A stretch of 64,000 nt of DNA from Megascapheus bottae (taxonomy: Eukaryota; Chordata; Mammalia; Rodentia; Geomyidae), in assembly GCA_024803745.1 (NCBI GenBank), contig JANJXV010000099.1:558001-622000 (forward strand), in the 5' to 3' direction. Shown here in pieces: positions 32,440 through 46,845 of this stretch. The notes beneath the pieces are model-generated. The model was not told where the DNA came from. It ran no database searches and saw only the letters and a list, made by a program, of their open reading frames with translations. The position numbers and the translations under genes were made by a program. Each line of letters opens with the position of its first letter. Positions within the stretch are counted from its first letter, which is position 1.

Positions 32440-33806
32440 AGAAAGTTGTAGTGTGTGGGGAGGATGATGGGGTCAAATACATTTCTTCTTAGAAATTTAC
32501 CTCATCTGGTTGCCCTGGATTTTCCTGGCCTTCTTCTTAGAGAAAGGCCTGTTATACTGGATTTGTGGCTTGGCAATGATCTAGCATTTATATCTTCGAG
32601 TAAGACATCCACAACTTCCATGCCTGAGACTCGAGTTTCCTGACCTTTGGCAACAGCACAGCAACATCTTTCTTCCTCCTGAGCCACAGGCCAAGTGAGC
32701 TGGCTTGAGTTGGTTGTTAGTTAAAGTGGCTTGGTTACCAGGGTTCCATATTCTGTTCCATTGTGAGGGAGGCAAGGTCACCTTTCAGGGCCCAATGACC
32801 AAAGATCCTTGCTCACAGAAGACCTCACCAAAGACATACTGGAGGCTGAATCTCTCCTCCAATCTCACAATATATATGTGGATGTAGTAAACAGCACACC
32901 TTATTTGTCCAATCCCAATGTCTTCCACTAGGCCCAACTACCAGTCTGGCCTCAGGCTCAAGGAGCGTTTCTTAGATAAGATCCAAACTTAAATGTCAAT
33001 ATTGCCCTCATCCTTTAAAAAACATTTGTTTCACAGTGCCTTCTCTGCCCGCATTTTGCCCCTTGTCGAATTTTTTTTGTTTTTGCTAGTCTTGGGACTT
33101 GACCTCAGAGTGTGAACATTGTTCTTGGGCTTTCTTTAGTCTTTAGCAGTCCCACCGAGCCACAGCACCACTTGCAGCGTTTTCTATGTATGTGGTAATG
33201 AGGAATCAAACCTGAGTCTTTTTGCGTGGTAGCCAAGCACTCTACCACTCGGTCAAACACACAGTTCATATTGCACATATTGTTGACGTCAATCTACTAG
33301 GATATTATTAGGTTTCTGTATCCTAATCATTTTTTCCTGACAATTAGTTTTGCTGTCATGTGTAAAAAATGCAAGAGGGAAAAACACAGAAGAATTAGTG
33401 AAATTTAAAAAAAAAGCATTACACACATACATGAGTGATCATTCTTTGTAGGAGAAAGGATATTTTGATATGAAGAAGATGATGATGACTTTATAATTAC
33501 TATGTCAGGGTTGAGAGTTTGGCATAGTGGTAGAGTGCTTGCCTAGCATCCATGAAGATCTGGGTTTGATTGCTCAGTACCACATAGATAGATGTGGCAC
33601 TGTGGCTCAAGTGGCAGAGGGTAGACTTGAGAAAACCCCAGGACAGTGCTCAGGCCCTGAATTCAAGCCCCAAGAGTGGCAGAAAGAAAAAAGAAAATAA
33701 AAATGCTTTTTACGAGCTAATTCACTCACAGCATTTGCTTCTGAAATCTTCGCTTCTGCATCTTGTGAAATACCCCTTTCCCTCAACGTAGACAAGAAAA
33801 ACAGAT
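32440..33806. repeat. array spacer 2
   Basis: Same content as spacer 1 (minus-strand SINE about 33,065-33,262; plus-strand SINE about 33,505-33,690) with private differences: a shortened SINE junction near 33,590 and GAAGAAGAT instead of a pure GAT run at about 33,472-33,488. It is the most distinct of the array spacers. Confidence 0.93.
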
Positions 33807-34365
33807 CCATCCCATGGTCCACTGTGAGGCCACTGGTTGGGCTAAGAACTAGTCGTGCAGCAGCACATAAGTTTATTCTAAAACTTTCCAAACTTTGTTC
33901 TCAAATATGCTACCTACTTACCAACTTAGGTCACTTATCCTTATGCTATACCTTTTCTTCATTACTACAATATTCTTACACTCCTACGTTAATCCTCTTG
34001 CACCTCCCCTGACCTCTCTCATTCTTTTTTTCTATCTCTGGATCTCTGCTCGTCTTTCAACCCTTATACTGCACGGATCTACACTTGATGGCTGTTGATC
34101 AATATTGTATATGTAGGTGGTTAATTATTCTCTAGGCTCAGAGGGACTTAAAGACAATAGAGACTGGATTGAGAGGCTTATTGTTTTGGGTATAAATCGC
34201 TTATCAGTGGTTGTATTAGACTGGTCTGTAAGTGCACAAAAAGAAAGAGTGATAATACCAATCAAAACTTGTGAATATCTAGTGTCTGCCAGCTACAGAG
34301 GTCTAGGTTGCTTATATCTGAAAAACTATAATCGTATTTAGTAGTAATCTTGCTCCCATTTTCAA

Positions 34366-35544
34366 ATGGGCAGAACAAGAAACTCAAGAAAAATGTCAAA
34401 TCAAGGAACAACATCCCCCACCCAATGTAAACCGACAATGGAACAGTCACTGGCAAACCGAGAGGAGAGTCTTCCAAGTCATACACAAATGCAATTGATA
34501 AACATCATTAATGAAAAATGTGAAAATATAAAGAAAGAGATAATGGAGGAAGCCATGGCTGAACAAGAGGAAAGCATAAACAAGGTGATAAGTGAAAAAG
34601 AAGAAGCCATAAAGGAGGCCATAATAAAGTTTTTTCAAAGAAAGATGGATGAATCCACAAATAAAAACGTGACCAAACTCCAGCAAATGTCCAAAGAAAA
34701 TAAAGCTACTGAGCTAACCACTCAAAAGGAAATCAAGGAGATAAAGAAATCCATACATGATCTAAAAAAGGAGATGCAAGGCATCAAAAATGAGTAATTA
34801 GAAGCAAGGGAGATGAAAAATAAAGTAGATAGCTTTGATAGCAGGATAGACAATGCAGAGGGGAGAATTTCCGGGGCTGAAGATTATTTAGTTATTATAG
34901 AGAAAGAACAGAAAATGAGTCAATCCAAATCTAGGAAATATGAGAGAGCGCTTCAAGAGGTCCAAAATGCAATTAGGAAGCCTAATTTAAGACTAGTTGG
35001 TATTGAGGAGGGCGTGGAGAAAGAGGTCAATGGTATTGGAAATATACTTCAGGGAATCATCTCAGAGAACTTCCCAAATATCCAGAAGGGCAGGCCCATC
35101 CACATACGAGAAGCTTTTAGAACCCCAAAAAGACCTGACCAGAAAAGAATATCCCACCGCCACATTGTGATCCGAACTGGATCAATAGAAATGAATGAAA
35201 AGATCGTAAAGGCAGCCAGGGAAAAGGGATCAGTAACCTATAAAGGAAAACCAATCAGAATAACCCCAGGTTTCTCAGCAGAGACCATGCTAGCACGAAG
35301 TGACTGGAAGCATATATGTCATGCCCTTAAATCAAATAACTACCAACCAAGAATACTGTAGCCAGCAAAGCTCTCATTCATAACTGAGGGAACAATAAAA
35401 ACATTCCATTCCAGGGAAAAGCTGCAACAATATGTCGAAACAAATCCAACACTACAGAGAATTCTCAAAGATGCTCTATACATAGAAAACCAAAATAAAT
35501 GCAACATAGGGAAAGAAATGGCACCTAAACAGCATACCATCTAA
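34366..35544 (+). pseudogene. L1 ORF1, copy D, disrupted by two stops
   Basis: The coiled coil and RNA-recognition parts are in one continuous frame, unlike the other copies. A private CAA to TAA change (34,795-34,797) and the array-wide TAG at 35,359-35,361 break it. The C-terminal domain remains readable to 35,544. Confidence 0.9.
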
Positions 35545-35592
35545 GGACCACAAGAACTGTCAAGACACAGGCCCTACTAAACGCTTTTAAAA

Positions 35593-38500
35593 ATGCTAGG
35601 AACTAATAAATATCTCACAATCCTAACTCTAAATATCAATGGATTTAACTCTCCAATTAAACGGCATAGGCTGTCTAGTTGGATCAAAAAGCAAGAGCCA
35701 TCGTTCTGCTGTCTTCAAGAGACACATCTTACCCAAAAACTATCAACTTTTGAAAGTGAGACTTTGGAATAAACTCTATCAAGCTAACTGCCCCCATAAA
35801 CAGGCTGGAGTTGCCATCCTCATATCAGATAAAATAGACTTCAAACTAAAATTAGTAAGAAAAGATAAAGAAGGTTACTACATACTACTAAAGGGATCTT
35901 TCCTCCAGGAAGACATAACGATCCTAAATATTTACACACCCAGTCCGGAGCTCCAAACTTCACTTACACTGAAACCATACATAGATCGAAATACAGTGAT
36001 TGTTGGTGAGTTTAACACACCACTCTCACCTATGGACAGATCAACAAGGCAAAAACTCAACAGAGAAATCTTAGAACTGAACAATTATATAGACCAACTA
36101 GATCAAACAGACATCTGCAGAATATTCCACCCAGTAACAACACAATATACGTTTTTCTCAGCAGCACATGGAACATTTTCCAAAATAGACCACATCTTAG
36201 GCTATAAAACAAACCTGGACAGATTCAGAACCACTGAAATTATTCCATGCACACTCTCAGACCATAAAGACATCAAGTTGGAGCTGAACACACATCTCCA
36301 CCAATGAATACCCTGTAAATCATGGAGACTGAACAACACATTGTTGAATCAAAAACAATGGGTATTCGAAGAGATCAGAAGAGATTTCCAACTGATTATG
36401 AAATTTAACAATAAGGAGCACACAAATATCAACTCCTTAGGGATACAAAAAAGGCAGTACTCAAAGGAAAATTTATAGCGCTGAGTGCCTACAACAGCAA
36501 GTTGGAAAAATGGCAAACCAACTAGTTAATGTCTCACCTTAACCTTCTGGAAAAAGAGCAACAAACCAACCCTAAACCCATTAGGAGAAAGCAAATTATT
36601 AAAATCAAAGCAGAATTAAATGATTTGGAATAAAAAAACTATAGAAAGAATCAACAAAAAAAGGAGTTGGTTCTTGAAAGAATTAACAAAATTGACAAGC
36701 CCTTAGCAAATCTTACCAAAAAAAGAAGAGAGCATATCGAAATAAACAAAATCGCAGATGAAAATGGTAATATCACGACAGAAATTACCAAGATCCAGAA
36801 TATCATGAGGGAATACTTCTCAAACCTTTACGCCAACAAATTTGAGAATCTAGAAGAAATGGATGAATTCCTAGAGAATATTAACATACACACACTGAAC
36901 CAAGAAGAGCTAACCCAACTCAACAGGCCTATTTCAAGCTCTGAAATAGAAATGGAAATTAGACAACTTCCACTTAAAAAGAGCCCAGGGCCAGATGGAT
37001 TCACAGCTGAATTCTATAAGGTCTTCAAAGCAGAGCTCACACCAATACTCCTCAAGCTCTTCAACGATATTGAAAATGAAGGTACTTTACCAAACTGATT
37101 CTGTGAAGCCAGCATATCCCTCATCCCCAAACCAGACAGAGATTCATCAAAGAAAGAGATCTATAGACCCATTTCTTTGATGAACCTCGATGCAAAACTT
37201 CTCAACAAAATACTGGCCAACCGTCTACAACAACTCATCAAAAAAATATACACTATGATCAAACTGGATTCATCACAGGGAGGCAAAGCTGCTTCAACAT
37301 ACACAAATCAATTAATATAATTCAACACATCAACAGGAGCAGGGATAAAATCACATGATTGTCTCAATAGATGCGGAAAAGGCATTTGACAAGATCCAAA
37401 ACCCCTTTATGTTAAAAGATGTGGAGAAACTAGGAATCCATGGAACATTTCTCAATGTAATAAAGGCTGTGTATGAGAAACCCACTGCTAGTATTATACT
37501 TAATGGTGAAAATCTAAAGCCATTCCCTCTAAAATCAGGAACGAGACAAGGATGCCCACTCTCTCCACTCCTTTTTAACATAGTACTAGAATTCCTAGGC
37601 AGTGCAATAAGGCAAGAAGCAAGCATAAAGGGGATCCAAGTAGGGAAAGAGGAAATAAAACTATCCCTCTTTGCAGATGACATGATTCTGATTTAAAGAA
37701 TCCTATAGACACTACTCCAAAGCTCCTTGAGCTGATTCAAAGCTTTGGAAGGGTAGCAGGCCATAAAATCAACCCTCACAAATCAACTGCCTTACTTTAC
37801 GCCAACACTGAGAGGAACGAGGCAATAATCAGGAAAGAAAATCCTTTCACAATAGCCTCAAAGAAAATAAAGTACCTAGCAATTAGCTTAACTAAGAATG
37901 TAAAGGACCGTTTAGATGAAAACTTTAAAACCCTAAAAAAGGAAATTAAAGCAGAACTAAGGAAATGGAAAAACCTCCCGTGCTCCTGGATTGGAAGAAT
38001 CAACATTGTGAAAATGACAATCTTGCCAAGGGCTATCTACAAATTCAATGTAATACCCATCAACATCCCAATGTCATTCTTTAAAGACATAGAAGAGGCA
38101 ATTCAAAATTTCATATGGAATAATAAAAGACCCCGTATAGCAAAAACATTTCTTAGCAGAAAGAACAGCGCTGGAGGAATTTCAATTCCAAACTTAAGGC
38201 TCTATTACAGAGCTATAATTCTCAAAACAGCTTGGTACTGGCACAAGAACAGGCCTGAATTCCAATGGAGTAGAACTGCGGACCCAGATATTAAACCACA
38301 GACCTATGGCCACCTAATCTTTGACCAGGGAGCCAAAAAAATAGAATGGAAGAAAGATAGCCTCTTCAACAAGTTGTGCTGGCAGAACTGGTTAAACACC
38401 TGCAGAAAACTAAAGTTGGATCCTTCTTTGTTCCCTTGCACTAGAATTAACTCCAAATGGATCAAAGACGTGGAGGTAAAAGCTGACACACTGAAAAGTT

Positions 38501-39417
38501 TACAGGAAGGAATAGGAGATACACTAGGCCTCCTTGGTACAGGTCGAAACTTTCTTAATAAGGACCAAGAATCACAACAAATCAGAGAAAGGCTGGATTC
38601 GTGGGACTGCATTAAACTGCAGAGCTTTTGTATGGCAACGAATATAGCTAGTAAACTAATCAGGAAGCCTACAGAGTGGGAGAAGATCTTCACCACCCAA
38701 ACAACGGAACAAGGCCTCATATCTAAAATATATCAACAACTCAAAAAATTGAATCACTCCAAAACTAACCTCCAAAGTAACACCCATCCCATTACAAAAT
38801 GGGCCAAAGACTTAAAGAGAGTCTTCTCTGAAGAAGAAACAAAAATGGCCTATAGACACATGAGGAAATGCTCAACATCTCTGGTCATAAAAGAAATGCA
38901 AATCAAAACAAGTCTAAGATTCCACCTAACTCCAGTTAGAATGGCCAGGATCAGGAAAACGAATGACAACAGATGCTGGAGGGGATGTGGTCAGGAGGGA
39001 TCACTACTACACTGTTGGTGGGAGTGCAAACTCGTTCAACCACTATGGAAAGCAGTGCGGCAGTGCCTCAAAACGCTAAACATACAACTCCCCTATGACC
39101 CAGCAATTCCAGTACTTGGCATTTACCCAACAATCCAGAAACAAGGGCATACTAAACCCACTAGCACAACAATGTTCATTGCAGCACTATTCACCATAGC
39201 AAAGATATGGAACCAACCCAGATGTCCCTCAGTTGATGAGTGGATCAACAAGTTGTGGTATTTGTACACAATGGAATTCTATGCTGCTGTCAGAAAGAAT
39301 GACATCGCCCCATTTGTTAGGAAATGGAAAGACTTAGAACAAATCATATTAAGTGAAGTAAGCCAGACTCAAAGGAACTTAGGCTCAGTGGTTTCCCACA
39401 TTCGTCATAATCATTAG
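35593..39417 (+). pseudogene. L1 ORF2 (endonuclease/reverse transcriptase), copy D, disrupted
   Basis: The total span of 3,825 bp is about the usual 1,275 codons. Endonuclease: LNINGF and QETH motifs in the start frame, shift near 35,742, continuing to a TGA at about 36,305. RT N-terminal block is open 36,667-37,098 (ends at the shared TGA). RT core 37,355-37,696 has [20 protein letters not shown] and FADDM, then a missing base near 37,690. The remainder (38,008-39,417, 469 codons) includes the cysteine knuckle [18 protein letters not shown]. Confidence 0.92.
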
Positions 39418-39828
39418 AAACCTTGGGGTCTACTAGCAGAGATTGGCAATAGAGCAAAAGGCCATATATAAGGCCATATAATGTGAAGCTAATTGAAAGG
39501 ACCTCCAGGATATTGACACAAAAGCCATATAATGAATGATTGTTGTCCTTAATGTACTATGTTGTCTCTCATCTCGCTTGCTGTCCCTTGGTTATCCCAT
39601 ATTGGTATAGTATCTCACTTTGTTATCTGATATATTGAATTTATTTGTATTTGGATATTTGAAATTTGATAGGGAAGGGGGGAAAACCAAGACGGGTGGG
39701 GGGTGTGGGGTTGGAGGGAAATGGGTACCAAGACATGTGAAAGGGTATCAATGTATGTGAATTAATGCACCTTCTATCTGGCAAATATCATCTAACCCTT
39801 TTACTAATTACAATAAAAAATGAAAAAA

Positions 39829-41210
39829 AGAAAGTTGTAGTGTGTGGGGAGGATGATGGGGTCAAATACATTTCTTCTTAGAAATTTACCTCATCTGGTT
39901 CCCCTGGATTTTCCTGGCCTTCTTCTTAGAGAAAGTTCTGTTATACTGGATTTGTGGCTTGGCAATGATCTAGCATGTACATCTTCGAGTAAGACATCCA
40001 CAACTTCCATGCCTGAGACTCGAGGTTCCTGACCTTTGGCAACAGCACAGCAACATCTTTCTTCCTCCTGAGCCACAGGCCAAGTGAGCTGGCTTGAGCT
40101 GGTTGTTAGTTACAGTGGCTTGGTTACCAGGGTTCCATATTCTGTTCCATTGTGAGGGAGGCAGGGTCACCTTTCAGGGCCCAATGACCAAAGATCCTTG
40201 CTCACAAAAGACCTCACCAAAGACATACTGGAGGCTGAAACTCTCCTCCAATCTCACAATATACATGTGGATGTAGTATACAGCACACCTTATTTGTCCA
40301 ATCCCAATGTCTTCCACTAGGCCCAACTACCAGTCTGGTCTCAGGCTCAAGGAGCCTTTCTTAGGTAAGATCCAAACTTAAGGGTCAATATTGCCCTCAT
40401 CCTTTACAAAACATTTGCTTCACAGTGCCTTCTCTGCCTGCATTTTGCCCCTTGTCGAATTTTTTTTGTTTTTCCTAGTCTTGGGACTTGACCTCAGAGT
40501 GTGAACATTGTTTTTGGGCTTTCTTTAGTCTTTAGCTGTCCCACCGAGCCACAGCACCACTTGCAGCGTTTTCTATGTATGTGGTAATGAGGAATCAAAC
40601 CTGAGGCTTACTGCTTGGTAGCCAAGGACTCTCCCACTAGGTCAAACACACAGGGCATCTTGCACATATTTTTGACGTCAATCTACTAGGATATTATTAG
40701 GTTTCTGTATCCTAATCAATTTTTTCCTGATGATTAGCTTTGCTGTCATGTGTAAAAAATGCAAGAGGGAAAAACACAGAAGAATTAGTGAAATTAAAAA
40801 ATAAAGCATTAGACACAGTTAAGTGTTCATTCTTTGTAGGAGAAAGGATATTTGGATATGATGATGATGATGATGATGATGACTTTATAATTACTATGTC
40901 AGGGTTGAGAGTTTGGCATAGTGGTAGAGTGCTTGCCTAGCATCCATGAAGATCTGGGTTTGATTGCTCAGTACCACATAGATAGAAAATCTAGATGTGG
41001 CACTGTGGCTCAAGTGGCAGAGGGCTAGACTTGAGAAAACCCGAGGACAGTGCTCAGGCCCTGAATTCAAGCCCCAAGACTGGCAGAAAGATAAAAGAAA
41101 ATAAAAATGCTTTTTACGAGCTAATTCACTCACAGCATTTGCTTCTGAAATCTTCGCTTCTGCATCTTGTGAAATACCCCTTTCCCTCAACGTAGACAAG
41201 AAAAACAGAT
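39829..41210. repeat. array spacer 3
   Basis: Full-length spacer with both SINEs (minus about 40,455-40,655; plus about 40,905-41,100). The GAT microsatellite at 40,858-40,882 is the longest of all copies (eight Asp codons in the plus frame against six in spacers 1, 4, 5 and 6). Confidence 0.94.
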
Positions 41211-41770
41211 CCATCCCATGGTCCACTGTGAGGCTACTGGTTGGGCTAAGAGCTAGTCGTGCAGCAACACATAAGTTTTATTCTAATACTTTCCAAACTT
41301 TGTACTCAAATATGTTACCTACTTACCAACTTATGTCAGTTATCCTTATGCTATAACTTTTCTTCATTACTACAATATTCTTACACTCCTACGTTAATCC
41401 TCTTGCACCTCCCCTGACCTCTCTCATTCTTTTTTTCTATCTCTGGACCTCTGCTCGTCTTTCAACCCTTATACTGCACGGATCTACACTTGATGGCTGT
41501 TGAGCAATATTGTATATGTAGTTGGTTAATTATTCTCTAGGCTCAGAGGGACTTAAAGACAATAGAGACTGGATTGAGAGGCTTATTGTTTTGGGTATAA
41601 ATCGCTTATCAGTGGTTGTATTAGGCTGGTCTGTAAGTGCACAAAAAGAAAGAGTGATAATACCAATCAAAACTTGTGAACATCTAGTGTCTGCCAGCTA
41701 CAGAGGTCTAGGTTGGTTATATCTGAAAAACTATAATCGTATTTAGTAGTAATCTTGCTCCCATTTTCAA
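41211..41770 (+). promoter_or_regulatory. putative L1 5'UTR (representative copy; also 2,416, 33,807, 48,637, 56,062 and 63,485)
   Basis: The 560-bp segment between the spacer and ORF1 is absent from the L1-free spacer copy at 18,705, so it belongs to the L1. L1 5'UTRs hold an internal RNA polymerase II promoter. No CpG island or tandem monomers are visible here, and I cannot identify a start site. Confidence 0.5.
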
Positions 41771-42954
41771 ATGGGCAGAACAAGAAACTCAAGAAAAATG
41801 TCAAATCAAGAAACAACACCCCCCACTCAATGTAAACAGACAATGAAACAGTCACTGGCAAACCTTGAGGAGAGTCTTCCAATTGCTACACAAATGCAAT
41901 TGATAAACATCATTAATGAAAAATGTGAAAATATAAATAAAGAGATAATGGAGGAAGCCATACCTGAACAAGAGGAAAGCAAAAACAAGGTGATAAGTGA
42001 AAAAGAAGAAGCCATAAAGGAGGCCATAATAAAGGTTTTTCAAAGAAAGATGGATGAATTCAAAGAATCCACAAATAAAAACGTGACCAAACTCCAGCAA
42101 ATGTCCAAAGAAAATAAAGCTACTGAGCTAACCACTCAAAAGGAAATCAAGGAGATAAAGAAATCCATACATGATCTAAAACAAGGGATGCAAGGCATCA
42201 AAAGTGAGCAATTAGAAGCAAGTGAGATGAAAAATAAAGTAGATAGATTTGATAGCAGGTTAGACATTGCAGAGGAGAGAATTTCCGTGGCTGAAGATAA
42301 TTTAGGTATTATAAACAACAGAAAATGAGTCAATCCAAATCTAGGAAATATGAGAGAGCGCTTCAGGAGGTCCAACATACAATTAGGAAGCCTAATTTAA
42401 GGCTAGTTGGTACTGAGGAGGGCGTGGAGAAAGAGGTCAATGGTATTGGAAATATACTTCAGGGAGTCATCTCAGAGAATTTCCCAAATATCCAGAAGGG
42501 CAGGCCCATCCAGATACGAGAAGCTTTTAGAACCCCAAACAGACCTGACCAGAAAAGAACATCCCACCGCCACATTGTGATCCGAACTGGATCAATAGAA
42601 ACGAAAGGAAAGATCCTAAAGGCAGCCAGGGAAAAGGGATCAGTAACCTACAAAGGCAAACCAATCAGAATAACCCCAGATTTCTCAGCAGAGACCATGC
42701 AAGCACGAAGTGACTGGAAGCATATATGTCATGCCCTTATATCAAATAACTACCAACCAAGAATACTGTAGCCAGCTAAGCTCTCATTCATAACTGAGGG
42801 AAAAATAAAAACATTCCATTCCAGGGAAAAGCTGCAACAATATGTCGAAACAAAACCAACACTACAGAGAATTCTCAAAGATGCTCTATACATAGAAAAC
42901 CAAAATAAATGCAGTATAGGGAAAGAAAAGGCACCTAAACAGCATACCATCTAA
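41771..42954 (+). pseudogene. L1 ORF1, copy E, disrupted
   Basis: Coiled-coil part 41,771-42,328, then the 4-bp deletion near 42,310 shifts to 42,325-42,771, closing at the shared TAG. Variants QHTIRKPN and GTEEGVEKE are shared with F but not B or G. Confidence 0.9.
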
Positions 42955-43002
42955 GGACCACATGAACTGTCAAGACACAGGCCCTACTAAAAGCTTTTAA
43001 AA

Positions 43003-46000
43003 ATGGTAGGAACAAATAAATATCTCTCAATCATAACTCTCAATATCAATGGACTTGACTCTCCAATTAAACGGCATAGGTTGTCTAGTTGGATCAAAAA
43101 GCAAGAGCCATGGTTCTGCTGACTTCGAGAGACACATCTTACCCAAAAACAATCATCTTTTGAAAGTGAGAGGTTGGAATAAACTCTATCAAGCTAACTG
43201 CCCCCATAAACAGGCTAGAGTTGCCATCCTCATATCAGATACAATAGACTTCAAACTAAAATTAGTAAGAAAAGACAAAGAAGGTTACTACATACTACTA
43301 AAGGGATCTTTCCTCCCGGAAGACATAACAATCCTAAATATTTACACACCCAATCCCGGAGCTCCAAACTTCATCAAGCAAACTTTACTTACACTGAAAC
43401 CATACATAGATCGAAACACAGTGATTGTTGGTGAGTTTAACACACCACTCTCACCTATGGACAGATCAACAAGGCAAAAACTCAACAGAGAAACCTTAGA
43501 ACTGAACAACTATATAGACCAACTAGATCTAACAGACATAGCAGAATATTCCACCCAGTAACACCACAATATACGTTTTTCTCAGCAGCACATGGAACAT
43601 TTTCCAAAATAGACCACATCTTAGGCCATAAAGCAAACCTGGACAGATTCAGAAACACTGAAATTATTCCATGCACAGTCTCAGACCATAAAGGCATCAA
43701 ATTGGAGCTGAACACACATCTCCACCAAAGAAAACCCTGTAACTCATGGAGACTGAACCACACATTGTTGAATCAAAAACAATGGGTAATCGAAGAGATC
43801 AGAACAGATATCCAACTGTTTATGAAATTTAACAATAAGGAGCACACAAATATCAACTCCTTAGGGACACAACAAAGGCAGTACTCAGAGGAAAATTTAT
43901 AGCGTGGAGTGCCTACAACAGCAAGTTGGAAAAATGGCAAACCAACTAGTTAATGTCTCACCTTAACCTCCTGGAAAAAGAGCAACAAACCAACCCTAAA
44001 CCCATTAGGAGAAAGCAAATTATTAAAATCAAAGCAGAATTAAATGATTTGGAATAAAAAAAAAACTATAGAAAGAATCAACAAAACAAGGAGTTGGTTC
44101 TTGAAAGAATTAACAAAATTGACAAGCCCTTAGCAAATCTTACCAAAAAAAGAAGAGAGCATATCGAAATAAACAAAATCGCAGATGAAAATGGTAATAT
44201 CACGACAGAAATTACCAAGATCCAGAATATCATGAGGGAATACTTCTCAAACCTTTACGCCAACAAATTTGAGAATCTAGAAGAAATGGATGAATTCCTA
44301 GACAATATTAACATACACAGACTGAACCAAGAAGAGCTAACCCAACTCAACAGGCCTATTTCAAGCTCTGAAATAGAAATGGAAATTAGACAACTTCCAC
44401 TTAAAAAGAGCCCAGGGCCAGATGGATTCACAGCTGAATTCTATAAGGTCTCCAATGCAGAGCTCACACCAATACTCCTCAAGCTCTTCAACGAAATTGA
44501 AAATGAAGGTTCTTTAGTAAACTGATTCTGTGAAGCCAGTATATCCCTCATCCCCAAACCAGACAGAGATTCATCAAAGAAAGAGATCTATAGACCCATT
44601 TCTTTGATGAACATCGATGCAAAACTTCTCAACAAAATACTGGCCAACCATCTACAACAACTCATCAAAAAAATATACACTATGATCAAACTGGATTCAT
44701 CACAGGGAGGCAAAGCTGGTTCAACATACACAAATCAATTAATATAATACAGCACAGCAACAGGAGCAGGGATAAAATCACATGATTGTCTCAATAGATG
44801 CGGAAAAGGCATTTGACAAGATCCAAAACCCCTTTATGTTAAAAGATGTGGAGAAACTAGGAATCCATGGAACATTTCTCAATGTAATAAAGGCTGTGTA
44901 TGAGAAACCCACTGCTAGTATTATACTTAATGGTGAAAATCTAAAGCCATTCCCTCTAAAATCAGGAATGAGACAAGGATGCCCACTCTCTCCACTCCTT
45001 TTTAACATAGTACTAGAATTCCTAGGCAGTGCAATATGGCAAGAAGCAAGCATAAAGGGGATCCAAGTAGGGAAAGAGGAAATAAAACTATCCCTCTTAG
45101 CAGATGACATGATTCTGTATTTAAAGAATCCTATAGACTCTACTCCCAAGCTCCTTGAGCTGATTCAAAGCTTTGGAAGCGTAGCAGGCCATAAAATCAA
45201 CCCTCACAAATCAACTGCCTTACTTTACGCCAACACTGAGAGGAACAAGGCAATAATCAGGAAAGAAAATCCTTTCACAATAGCCTCAAAGAAAATAAAG
45301 TACCTAGCAATTAGCTTAACTAACAATGTAAAGGACCGTTTAGATGAAAACTTTAAAACCCTAAAAAAGGAAATGAAAGCAGAACTAAGGAAATGGAAAA
45401 ACCTCCCATGCTCCTGGATTGGAAGAATCAACATTGTGAAAATGACAATCTTGCCAAGGGCTATCTACAAATTCAATGTAATACCCATCAACATCCCAAT
45501 GTCATTCTTTAAAGACATAGAAGAGGCAATTCAAAATTTCATATGGAATAATAAAAGACCCCGTATAGCAAAAATACTTCTTAGCAGAAAGAACAGCGCT
45601 GGAGGAATTTCAATTCCAAACTTAAGGCTCTATTACAGAGCTATAATTCTCAAAACAGCTTGGTACTGGCACAAGAACAGGCCTGAAGCCCAATGGAGTA
45701 GAACTGCGGACCCAGATATTAAACCACAGACCTATGGCCACCTAATCTTTGACCAGGGAGCCAAAAAAATAGAATGGAAGAAAGATAGCCTCTTCAACAA
45801 GTTGTGCTGGCAGAACTGGTTAAACGCCTGCAGAAAACTAAAGTTGGATCCTTCTTTGTCACCTTGCACTAGAATTAACTCCAAATGGATCAAAGACGTG
45901 GAGGTAAAAGCTGACACACTGAAAAGTTTACAGGAAGGAATAGGAGATACACTAGGCCTCCTTGGTACAGGTCGAAACTTTCTTAATAAGGACCAAGAAT

Positions 46001-46845
46001 CACAACAAATCAGAGAAAGGCTGGATAAGTGGGACTGCATTAAACTGCAGAGCTTTTGTATGGCAACGGATATAACTAGTAAACTAATCAGGAAGCCTAC
46101 AGAGTGGGAGAAGATCTTCACCACCCAAACAACAGAACAAGGCCTCATATCTAAAATATATCAACAACTCAAAAAATTGAATCACTCCAAAACTAACCTC
46201 CAAAGTAACACCCATCCCATTACAAAATGGGCCAAAGACTTAAAGAGAGTCTTCTCTGAAGAAGAAACAAAAATGGCCTATAGATACATGAAGAAATGCT
46301 CAACATCTCTGGTCATAAAAGAAATGCAAATCAAAACAAGTCTAAGATTCCACCTAACTCCAGTTAGAATGGCCAGGATCAGGAAAACGAATGACAACAG
46401 ATGCTGGAGGGGATGTGGTCAGGAGGGATCACTACTACACTGTTGGTGGGAGTGCAAACTCGTTCAACCACTATGGAAAGCAGTGCGGCAGTGCCTCAAA
46501 ACGCTAAACATACAACTCCCCTATGACCCAGCAATTCCAGTACTTGGCATTTACCCAACAATCCAGAAACAAGGGCCTACTAAACCCACTAGCACAACAA
46601 TGTTCATTGCAGCACTATTCACCATAGCAAAGATATGGAACCAACCCAGATGTCCCTCAGTTGATGAGTGGATCAACAAGTTGTGGTATTTGTACACAAT
46701 GGAATTCTATGCTGCTGTCAGAAAGAATGACATCGCCCCATTTGTTAGGATATGGAAAGCCTTAGAACAAATCATATTAAGTGAAGTAAGCCAGACTCAA
46801 AGGAACTTAGGCTCAGTGGTTTCCCTCATTCGTCATAATCAGTAG
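43003..46845 (+). pseudogene. L1 ORF2, copy E, disrupted but with a 687-codon open C-terminal part
   Basis: Endonuclease: shared shift near 43,152, then open 43,049-43,561 until a private deletion near 43,540. RT N-terminal block 44,094-44,525 ends at the shared TGA. From 44,782 to 46,845 the frame is uninterrupted: IDAEKAFD (RT motif A), [12 protein letters not shown], the aspartate box as LLADDM (Phe to Leu), thumb region, C-terminal domain and cysteine knuckle. Confidence 0.93.

Larger units (their letters stand above)
33807..39828 (+). mobile_element. L1 copy D, near full length (array unit 1)
   Basis: The 5' region is 33,807-34,365, ORF1 34,366-35,544, ORF2 35,593-39,417 and the 3'UTR plus A-tail 39,418-39,828. 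It is the most diverged array member. It lacks the ORF1 4-bp deletion of B, E, F and G but has the shared ORF1 TAG and the shared ORF2 lesions. It also has a 9-bp deletion in ORF1 near 34,650 and a deletion in the endonuclease near 35,945. Confidence 0.95.

Noticed and set aside
39829..41210. Spacer as an L1 5'UTR
   Set aside because: It contains two SINEs and exists without any L1 at 18,705-20,059, so it is host DNA.
44778..45149. Minus-strand frames of 110-138 codons inside ORF2 (also at 52,204, 59,629, 37,351 and similar)
   Set aside because: They mirror conserved L1 ORF2 coding sequence and recur in every copy because the unit is duplicated.
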